Origin: JBBIRT01 sp037441725
GTDB taxonomy: Bacteria > Desulfobacterota > BSN033 > UBA1163
DNA length: 46,658 nt
Reading direction: 5' to 3'
NCBI GenBank assembly: GCA_037441725.1
Contig: JBBIRT010000007.1
Location: forward strand, 1 to 46,658
The translations under genes were made by a program, and so were the position numbers. Positions within the stretch are counted from its first letter, which is position 1, and every line of letters starts with the position of its first letter. A model generated the notes under the pieces. It did no database searches. It was not told where the DNA came from and was given only the letters and a program-made list of their open reading frames with translations. Below are positions 41,301 through 46,658 of the stretch, in pieces.

Positions 41301-41554
41301 GCCCTCGTTTTTATCCATCGATCCACAATCCTCCAGTCTCCCTGAAAACGGACCCGCCATCGTTCAAATCCGGAAAGGGGAGGATAATTCTCAATCCGAG
41401 TGATAAGCCTTGCCAATCCTTCTATCTCCCTGCAAAGAGGGGGATCTCTATGCACAATGACTAAATCCCCCACAGACAATTCTTCTTGGCAAGCAGGACA
41501 AGTCTCCTGGGACATAGAAGTTGGAATTTTATGAATAGAAGAATCTTTTTCCAT
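41297..41554 (-). CDS. Small zinc-finger-like protein of unknown function
   Basis: I do not recognise this protein. It has CPACQEE near the N-terminus, and only one more Cys (PPLCREI), so a single treble-clef or ribbon is possible but incomplete. The rest is rich in Trp and Arg (FERWRVRFQGDWRIVDRWIKTRA) and might contact nucleic acid. The start is uncertain: ATG at 41554 or at 41515 are both without a good ribosome site. It faces nadB and its upstream side holds the dyads at 41602-41672, so it may be controlled together with the divergent LexA-like repressor. It could also be spurious. Confidence 0.5.
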   Translation of the reverse strand: MEKDSSIHKIPTSMSQETCPACQEELSVGDLVIVHRDPPLCREIEGLARLITRIENYPPLSGFERWRVRFQGDWRIVDRWIKTRA

Positions 41555-41601
41555 CAATGGGTATTGCAAATTAGATAAAAAAACGATAGACTGAAAGAGG
41601 A

Positions 41602-41672
41602 ATAGAGGCCGTCGGTCCTCAATCTCCCCAGATCTTGGAGCCCTTCGGCCTCTATGAGGGAGAGTCTCCCTC
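41602..41672 (+). repeat. Inverted repeats before the LexA-like repressor
   Basis: ATAGAGGCCG (41602-41611) and CGGCCTCTAT (41646-41655) form a perfect 10-bp inverted repeat around 34 bases. Directly after it, GAGGGAG (41656-41662) and CTCCCTC (41666-41672) form a 7-bp stem with a three-base loop. They lie in the gap between the divergent small gene and the repressor gene. A terminator for either side, or operators for the repressor, are the main possibilities. Confidence 0.5.
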
Positions 41673-41732
41673 CACTTTTATTGGCCTTTATGAATCTTTT
41701 ATTTTTATCGTTATATTTTATCATTATTAGAT

Positions 41733-42443
41733 ATGTTGTCAAGAAAAAAATTTAATACAGATATTAATCAAAGAATTAAAATGGTAAGAGAGCTAAAAAA
41801 TCTCACCCAACAAGAATTTGCCGAGCAGTTGGGGATTGCTCAGGGATTTCTCAGCGAGCTCGAAAGAGGTCGTTATCAACCACGAAAGCCTTTGCTATTA
41901 GCTATTGCTTATCTGTATCAGATAAATTATGATTGGCTCATGACCGGGAAATCGAGGGGAGAAGGGGGGAAGGAGCCTTTGATCCTTCACGAATCCAGGG
42001 TTCCGTATGGTCCATCAGGATCTAACCTTGAGGAATTCGTAGAGATCCCTCAAGTGAAGGGTCACCTCAGCCCTGCCGGAAATTTCATTCCGGAATCTAC
42101 AGGGGAGATGAGAATTTTTTTTAGAAAGGATTGGATGAAGAGAAGGGGGAAACCTGAAAATCTATCTCTCCTCAAGATTTCAGGGGACAGCATGGAGCCT
42201 ACTCTGAAATCAGGAGACATGGTGCTGATTGATCGCAATCAGAATGAAATCGATCCCCATGGAGGCATTTATGCCCTCCTTATGGAGGGGGAGATTATGG
42301 TCAAAAGGCTTCAGGTTCTTTATCCTTCAAAAAAGATAAAAATCATCAGTGATAACTCCCGATATGAATCAAACGAGATGGATCTAAAGAATCTTCAAAT
42401 CTGCGGCAAGGTGATCTGGGTTGGTCGTGAGCTCGATCGGTAG
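41733..42443 (+). CDS. LexA/CI-like repressor (XRE helix-turn-helix plus S24 peptidase domain)
   Basis: A 236-residue self-cleaving-type repressor. Residues about 9-65 form an XRE helix-turn-helix (QQEFAEQLGIAQGFLSELERGRYQP). The C-terminal S24 domain has the catalytic Ser in ISGDSMEPTLKSGD and the Lys in MVKRLQVLYP; the Ala-Gly in HLSPAGNF is the likely cleavage site. Phage CI, ImmR-like and SOS regulators share this layout. No phage genes are nearby, so it probably controls an adaptive or damage response. There is no clear ribosome site; a short or leaderless transcript is possible. The helix-turn-helix requires a start at or near 41733. Confidence 0.87.
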   Translation: MLSRKKFNTDINQRIKMVRELKNLTQQEFAEQLGIAQGFLSELERGRYQPRKPLLLAIAYLYQINYDWLMTGKSRGEGGKEPLILHESRVPYGPSGSNLEEFVEIPQVKGHLSPAGNFIPESTGEMRIFFRKDWMKRRGKPENLSLLKISGDSMEPTLKSGDMVLIDRNQNEIDPHGGIYALLMEGEIMVKRLQVLYPSKKIKIISDNSRYESNEMDLKNLQICGKVIWVGRELDR

Positions 42444-42504
42444 GTTTATAAACGTTTCATCCATTTGGGATTGCATTCAATAAACTCCTCTTCCTGAGAC
42501 CTCC

Positions 42505-43545
42505 ATGAAGGGATCTTTCTATATCCAGTGGCATATCACCAATCGTTGTAATCTTCGTTGTCAGCACTGTTATCAAGAAGATTTTTCAAAGAACAACGAT
42601 CTGGATTGGCCAGGACTTAAAAAGATATCCGATCATCTCCTTAGAACCATCCAGGAATGGCATCAGACCACTTGTATCCATCTTACTGGTGGTGAGCCCC
42701 TTTTAAAACCCGAACTCTTCACCCTCCTGAATGAGTTAGATCAACAATCCGTCGTGGAGGAGTTGGGAATTATCACCAATGGTCTATTCCTGGATGAAAA
42801 GGTCTTGGAGGGGTTCTCAACTCTTTCAAAATTGAAAAAAATTAAAATTTCTCTTGATGGAGGGGATTCGGAAACAAATGACTTTATTCGTTCAAAAGGT
42901 GTTTATCACAAAGTATTGGAAAAGATCTCAATGATTCAAAAGAAGGAGGGATATGAGATCATCTTGATGTTCACTGCATTAAAGAGAAATTTCAGGAGTC
43001 TTCCCTCTCTCTTTCAATTGGGTCAAGCGTTAGGAGTCGATGGGGTGATCATTGAAAGGTTTATCCCGTTGGGTCAAGGCAAAAGACTTATGGGAGAGAT
43101 CCTCAGGAAGGAGGATTGGAGGGAATTAATCAGGATGCTCAAAGGGTTCTTTCGAATCGAAGGAAATGATCTTCTCTTCCTTCCTTACCAGGCCTTTCAG
43201 GTCAGCTTTAAAATGGGGGAGGTGGAGCTTTTAGGAGCTCCTTGTGTGATTGGAATGGATGGAATTTGTGTGATGCCTGAAGGGGATGTCTTTCCTTGCC
43301 GGAGGTTCCCCATTTCAATTGGAAACCTTTTGGATCAACCCTTGAAGGAGATTTGGGAAAATTCTGAGCTCTTGAAAACACTTAAGAAAAAAGAGAATCT
43401 CAAGGGTCAATGTGGAAGTTGTGAAATCAAAGAGTGCCGTGGTTGCCGAAGCTTAACATTTGCTTTGACCCATGATTACCTCGAAGAAGATCCTTATTGT
43501 GGGTATTCCTCTATCAGAATCGGAAAGGAGGCTGGGAATGGTTAA
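42505..43545 (+). CDS. Radical SAM/SPASM protein of unknown specificity
   Basis: A 346-residue radical SAM enzyme. The [4Fe-4S]/SAM motif is CNLRCQHC near residue 15, followed by HLTGGEPLL; the C-terminal SPASM region has CVIGMDGICVMPEGDVFPCRRF, IGNLLDQPLKEIW, and the Cys set CGSCEIKECRGC. SPASM enzymes commonly modify ribosomal peptides or activate other enzymes, and this one resembles MftC and PqqE in layout. I find no short precursor with a conserved core next to it. Its end overlaps the ABM-like gene by eight bases, so that protein is the likely partner. The substrate is unknown. Confidence 0.87.
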   Translation: MKGSFYIQWHITNRCNLRCQHCYQEDFSKNNDLDWPGLKKISDHLLRTIQEWHQTTCIHLTGGEPLLKPELFTLLNELDQQSVVEELGIITNGLFLDEKVLEGFSTLSKLKKIKISLDGGDSETNDFIRSKGVYHKVLEKISMIQKKEGYEIILMFTALKRNFRSLPSLFQLGQALGVDGVIIERFIPLGQGKRLMGEILRKEDWRELIRMLKGFFRIEGNDLLFLPYQAFQVSFKMGEVELLGAPCVIGMDGICVMPEGDVFPCRRFPISIGNLLDQPLKEIWENSELLKTLKKKENLKGQCGSCEIKECRGCRSLTFALTHDYLEEDPYCGYSSIRIGKEAGNG

Positions 43546-43831
43546 GGTCATTTTCAGTTTTGAAGTGGCTAAGGAAAAACAGGAAGAGTTCTTAGGGTTT
43601 GTGAAATCAGGGATAAAACCCTATTGGGAGTCCCATGGGTGTTTGGCCTACGATGTGTGGCAGGCTGAAGGAGAAAATGCCTTTATTAAAACGATGGACT
43701 TCTCTGACCTGCAGACCATGAAAACGGTGATGCCTACTCAGGACCAAGACCCTGAATGTCGAGCCCTCATAGAGAAATTTGAATCTTATACGATCCATCT
43801 TTCGCGTAGAACTTACATCAGAAGGACTTAA
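43538..43831 (+). CDS. ABM/dimeric alpha-beta barrel small protein
   Basis: A 97-residue protein resembling antibiotic-biosynthesis monooxygenase (ABM)-type ferredoxin-like folds: VKVIFSFEVAKEKQEEFLGFV, then HGCLAYDVWQAEGENAFIKTMDFSD and a C-terminal strand. Such small dimers can bind heme, quinones or polyketides, or serve as accessory proteins. The ATG at 43538 has AAAGGAGGC upstream and overlaps the radical SAM gene's end, so the two are translationally coupled. A longer in-frame reading lies inside the radical SAM gene and is not supported. Its function next to a radical SAM enzyme is not known. Confidence 0.72.
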   Translation: MVKVIFSFEVAKEKQEEFLGFVKSGIKPYWESHGCLAYDVWQAEGENAFIKTMDFSDLQTMKTVMPTQDQDPECRALIEKFESYTIHLSRRTYIRRT

Positions 43832-43880
43832 TGAATTATCCCTTTTCTGTGTCTTCTTTTTTCCTATAAGAGGGGGAAGG

Positions 43881-43908
43881 GAATCATCCATCCGACCATT
43901 GATGATTC
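43881..43908 (+). other. Hairpin between the ABM gene and the aldo/keto reductase gene
   Basis: GAATCATC (43881-43888) and GATGATTC (43901-43908) are perfect complements around 12 bases, followed by GAATCGTTTT. It may be a weak terminator for the radical SAM/ABM pair. A second palindrome, GATTCGAATC, overlaps its right arm (43904-43913). Confidence 0.35.
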
Positions 43909-43947
43909 GAATCGTTTTGTGTTATGAAGAACGATTAAAGGGTTTCT

Positions 43948-44970
43948 ATGGAAAAAGTCAGATTGGGCAAGACGGACCTGATGGTTACCAAATTAGGATG
44001 GGGTGGAATTCCCATCCAACGAGTGGAAGAGAGAGAAGCCGTTTCAGTGATCCGGGCAGTGGTTGAGATGGGGGTGGACTTCTTAGATACCGCTCGGGCT
44101 TATACGAATAGCGAGCATCGAATTGGATTGGCCCTTCAACAGGTCGATCGGCCTGTCATCCTTTCCTCAAAATCGCTTATAAGAACGGCGAAGATTTATG
44201 AGGATGTTCATGAAAGCCTGAGACAATTAGGGGTAAAAAAAGTGGATATCTATCACCTCCATGGCGTTTCGAAATTTGAAGAATATAAGAAGGTAATGGC
44301 ACCTGGAGGTGCTTATGAAGGCTTAGAACGTGCAAAAGAGGAAGGGCTTATAGATCATATCGGAATCACCAGTCATAACCTCGATATATTGGAACATGCC
44401 ATTGAGAGTGGACAGTTTGAGGTCATTATGGCTTGCTATAGCTTTTTAGAACCTAAGGCCGCCCAGAAGATATTCCCCTTGGCGGAGGAGAGAGATGTCG
44501 GGGTGATTGCAATGAAACCCTTTTCTGGTGGGGTGATTGAAGAGGCAGGTCCGGCCCTCAGATTTGTCCTTTCTGCAAGGAATGTTGTTGCCATTCCAGG
44601 TTCTGAGACCATAGAAAAGGCTATGGAAAATTGGCGAATTTTTTCCGAAGGTTCCATTTTGACAAGGCAGGATCAAGAACGAATAGAGGCATTGAGGAAA
44701 CAGTTCGATCAACAGTTTTGTAGGCGATGTGACTACTGCCAACCCTGTACGGAGAAGATCAATATTCAGTTTGCTATTGGGTTGAAGAGTTTTGTCAAGC
44801 GATTCGGTCCTAAAGTCGTCCAAGAAATTGGCTGGATGAAAGAATCGATCGAGAAAGCCAGAAACTGCTCGGAATGTGGAGAGTGTCTCCCTCGCTGTCC
44901 TTACCAGTTGCCCATTCCTTATATGATCAAAGAGAATCTATCATGGTTTGATCACCTGAGAGATCATTAA
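43948..44970 (+). CDS. Aldo/keto reductase with C-terminal [4Fe-4S] ferredoxin domain
   Basis: A 340-residue fusion. Residues 1-250 form the AKR barrel; the tetrad can be placed as Asp in VDFLDTARAY, Tyr in ARAYTNSE, Lys in ILSSKSL and His in IYHLHGV. The C-terminus has CRRCDYCQPC and, about 45 residues on, CSECGECLPRCPYQLPIP, typical of Fe-S AKRs in anaerobes. Electrons could come through the cluster rather than from NADPH alone. The substrate is unknown. There is no strong ribosome site upstream of the ATG, only AAAGGG. It follows the radical SAM/ABM pair after a hairpin, so it may be a separate unit. Confidence 0.86.
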   Translation: MEKVRLGKTDLMVTKLGWGGIPIQRVEEREAVSVIRAVVEMGVDFLDTARAYTNSEHRIGLALQQVDRPVILSSKSLIRTAKIYEDVHESLRQLGVKKVDIYHLHGVSKFEEYKKVMAPGGAYEGLERAKEEGLIDHIGITSHNLDILEHAIESGQFEVIMACYSFLEPKAAQKIFPLAEERDVGVIAMKPFSGGVIEEAGPALRFVLSARNVVAIPGSETIEKAMENWRIFSEGSILTRQDQERIEALRKQFDQQFCRRCDYCQPCTEKINIQFAIGLKSFVKRFGPKVVQEIGWMKESIEKARNCSECGECLPRCPYQLPIPYMIKENLSWFDHLRDH

Positions 44971-45016
44971 AGAAAGCGCTTCAGTTTTGGCTCCACCTTT
45001 TTCACCTTTTTACTCA

Positions 45017-45045
45017 TTGTTTCCTAAGCTGACTTATGGTAACAT
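45017..45045 (+). promoter_or_regulatory. Candidate promoter for argG
   Basis: TTGTTT (45017-45022), a 17-base spacer and TAACAT (45040-45045) lie 28 bases before the argG start codon. The spacing is ideal but both boxes are imperfect. No ARG-box palindrome was seen. Confidence 0.4.
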
Positions 45046-45072
45046 CTCAATTAAAAATTTTAGGGAGGTTCA

Positions 45073-46308
45073 ATGATGATGGACATTCGAAATATTTTGA
45101 AAAAGATTAACCAGACTAAAACCCCTCAGGTCAACAAAGTGGCCGTGGCCTATTCAGGAGGATTGGATTCATCCCTTGCAATTGAATTGCTCAGAAGGAA
45201 ATATCAGGCCAAAGAAATCCTTCCCATTACCATTGATGTTGGGCAGGGAGAAGAAGAGATTCGGGAAAGCCAGAGAAAAGCGAAGATCCTTAAGATCAAA
45301 CCGCTCTTTTTTGATCTCCGAAAAGAATTTACTGAGATTTGGATTGCCAGGGCGATTCAAGCCAATTCCGATTATTTAGGTTATCCTGTCTCTACCTCCA
45401 TGACCCGGCAGATTGTCGCGAGAAAGGTAGCAGAGGTGGCTCGGAGGGAGGGATGCGATGCCATCCTGGAGGGGTCCAGCGGAAAGGGAAATGATCAGTA
45501 TCGCATGCATAATGTCTTTAAGATGTTTGCACCAGAGCTAAAGATTCTGGTTCCGGTTCGGGATTTCGATCTAACCCGATTGGAAGAAGAAGCCTTGTGC
45601 CGGGCATGGGGAGTTCCGGTAACCGAGATGATCACTGGAGGAGACGATAAGACCATGTGGTGCCGATCCATTGCTAGCGGTGCAATTGACTTAAATCAAC
45701 CCCTTCCTGATGATATCTGGATGTGGTATCGGCCTGTGGAGAAATCTCCAGATCAACCTTCATTTATTACCCTTGAGTTTGAAAGAGGGATTCCCACGAA
45801 GTTGGATGGGAAACGGAGACCTTTAGGTGAAATCATCCCTGTCCTTAATGTGGTGGGTGGAAAACATTCCATCGGTAAGATTGACATCTTCGAGGATGGA
45901 ATAATGGATTTGAAAAGCCGGGAGATTTATGAGGCTCCTGCAGCCATGATCATCCTGAAGCTCCATCGAGACTTGGAACAGTTCTGTCTCACCAAGGATG
46001 AGATTCAGTTTAAAAGGGGCATTGATCAAAAGTGGGCCTATCTTATTTATCACGGTATGGCCTATCATCCATTGCGATATGATTTAGATGCCTTCATCGA
46101 GACCTCTCAAAAGGTGGTCAACGGAAAATACAAGGTGAAACTCCTGAAGGGGAATATTGAGATCGTCCACCGGGAATCGAAGACGAGTCTCTTCTCTCCA
46201 GAAATTCGATCCATCAAGGCCACGGGTTTTGATCAGAGAAGATGTGCGGATGCTGCCTTTGTCCGCGGACTCCCCTTTGAGATCTTAGCCAAAAGAAAGA
46301 CGAAATAA
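45073..46308 (+). CDS. argG: Argininosuccinate synthase
   Basis: A 411-residue enzyme joining citrulline and aspartate with ATP hydrolysis to AMP. The PP-loop AVAYSGGLDSSLAIELL near residue 28, the aspartate/citrulline segment SSGKGNDQYR, MITGGDDKTMW and GGKHSIGKIDIFEDGIM fix the family. GGGAGG precedes ATGATGATGG, giving three possible starts within six bases; I use the first. It is followed 167 bases later by argH, as in many bacterial arginine operons. The 167-base gap contains AT-rich sequence with no gene I can support. Confidence 0.95.
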   Translation: MMMDIRNILKKINQTKTPQVNKVAVAYSGGLDSSLAIELLRRKYQAKEILPITIDVGQGEEEIRESQRKAKILKIKPLFFDLRKEFTEIWIARAIQANSDYLGYPVSTSMTRQIVARKVAEVARREGCDAILEGSSGKGNDQYRMHNVFKMFAPELKILVPVRDFDLTRLEEEALCRAWGVPVTEMITGGDDKTMWCRSIASGAIDLNQPLPDDIWMWYRPVEKSPDQPSFITLEFERGIPTKLDGKRRPLGEIIPVLNVVGGKHSIGKIDIFEDGIMDLKSREIYEAPAAMIILKLHRDLEQFCLTKDEIQFKRGIDQKWAYLIYHGMAYHPLRYDLDAFIETSQKVVNGKYKVKLLKGNIEIVHRESKTSLFSPEIRSIKATGFDQRRCADAAFVRGLPFEILAKRKTK

Positions 46309-46475
46309 GAGCTTGGGAGTAAGATTGTGTGTGGGATGGCAACCAGGTAATCTTAATTAAACCGATTTAAATCCAAAGCACGAAATTCAAAATTTCGAAT
46401 CGAATGAATGAAATAAAGTTTAAAATTTAGATTTTTTCTTTTTGGTTCAGACCATGCCGAGTTAAGGGATAAGAG

Positions 46476-46658
46476 ATGAAGATTGAAAAACTATGGGGTG
46501 GACGGTTTAAAGAACTTCCTTCCCGAGAGATGATCCATTTCCTTTCAGGAAGAGATGTCAAAGGAATTCCTCCCTGTGACGAACGGTTGATCCCTTACGA
46601 CCTCTGGGGAGATCGCGCACATGTCCTCATGCTTTGCCAACAAGGAATTTTATTGAAG
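46476..46658 (+). CDS. argH: Argininosuccinate lyase, N-terminal 61 residues (cut by window edge)
   Basis: The frame from ATG at 46476 reads MKIEKLWGGRF, then DERLIPYDLWGDRAHVLML and continues to the right edge with no stop. LWGGRF and the Asp-x-Arg-Leu...Asp-Leu-Trp-Gly pattern are the usual start of argininosuccinate lyase, which splits argininosuccinate into arginine and fumarate. The usual ILGSxAH is here LWGDRAH, a small divergence. AAGGGAT lies before the ATG. It completes the argG-argH pair. Confidence 0.9.
   Translation, partial: MKIEKLWGGRFKELPSREMIHFLSGRDVKGIPPCDERLIPYDLWGDRAHVLMLCQQGILLK

Noticed and set aside
41733..42443. Prophage remnant suggested by the CI-like repressor
   Set aside because: Neighbours are nad, radical SAM and arginine genes; no integrase, structural gene or attachment repeat is visible.
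1..46658. CRISPR arrays, tRNA or rRNA genes and insertion sequences
   Set aside because: I found no repeat-spacer pattern, no tRNA cloverleaf with a CCA end, no rRNA sequence and no transposase. Only short isolated dyads are present.

Overview
The window reads as a chromosomal segment of an anaerobic Gram-negative bacterium. The gene content fits a Desulfobacterota (deltaproteobacterial) lineage best, but nothing here fixes a genus. Signs of anaerobic life are two radical SAM/SPASM enzymes, a flavodiiron protein, a ferredoxin-fused nitroreductase, an Fe-S aldo/keto reductase and a DUF438/hemerythrin/PAS protein. Signs of a Gram-negative cell are a lipoprotein, TldD/TldE and a RodZ-like protein. 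Coding density is high and most genes have clear GGAGG-type ribosome binding sites. I saw no tRNA, rRNA, CRISPR array, insertion sequence or prophage module.

Bases 1-4011 hold a mycofactocin locus on the minus strand: an iron-containing alcohol dehydrogenase, the 39-residue precursor MftA (1742-1861, a small gene ending in the diagnostic GICGVY), its binding protein MftB, the radical SAM maturase MftC, and the first 45 codons of a zinc alcohol dehydrogenase leaving the window. A TetR regulator is transcribed divergently. Both divergent promoters have TTGACA -35 boxes with 17-bp spacers, and an imperfect palindrome sits just after the TetR -10 box.

Bases 4058-18491 form a long plus-strand acyl-CoA cluster behind the TetR gene. 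It holds a nitroreductase, an unrecognised protein, methylmalonyl-CoA epimerase, a methylmalonyl-CoA decarboxylase/propionyl-CoA carboxylase carboxyltransferase subunit, a two-subunit methylmalonyl-CoA mutase, a MaoC hydratase, a crotonase, 3-hydroxyacyl-CoA dehydrogenase, an SDR, a thiolase, two acyl-CoA dehydrogenases, an amidohydrolase and a second, unusual SDR. The first acyl-CoA dehydrogenase has an in-frame TAG and the second lacks both usual catalytic Glu positions. The last SDR has its catalytic Asn and Lys apparently exchanged. Read together, alcohols could be oxidised by mycofactocin-linked dehydrogenases and the acyl-CoA products carried through beta-oxidation and the methylmalonyl-CoA route; this is inference.

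Bases 18587-31020 are mostly housekeeping and accessory genes: tldD, tldE and a flavodiiron protein; a lipoprotein; a RodZ-like HTH/DUF2914 protein behind a sigma-54-type promoter; nitroreductase, SHOCT, DUF1858 and DUF438 proteins; and a DUF2318/FtsX-permease/ATPase set resembling part of the P19-type iron-uptake system.

Bases 31327-37846 are a sulfur-assimilation operon: a CysH-like reductase, an internally deleted cysG remnant, a PiT-type permease, cysteine synthase, a sulfite reductase fused to a C-terminal TusA domain, and a MoeB/ThiF-type adenylyltransferase. Then come nadA-nadC-nadB with translational overlaps, a LexA-like repressor beside strong dyads, an orphan radical SAM/SPASM protein with an ABM-fold partner, an Fe-S aldo/keto reductase, argG, and the start of argH at the right edge.
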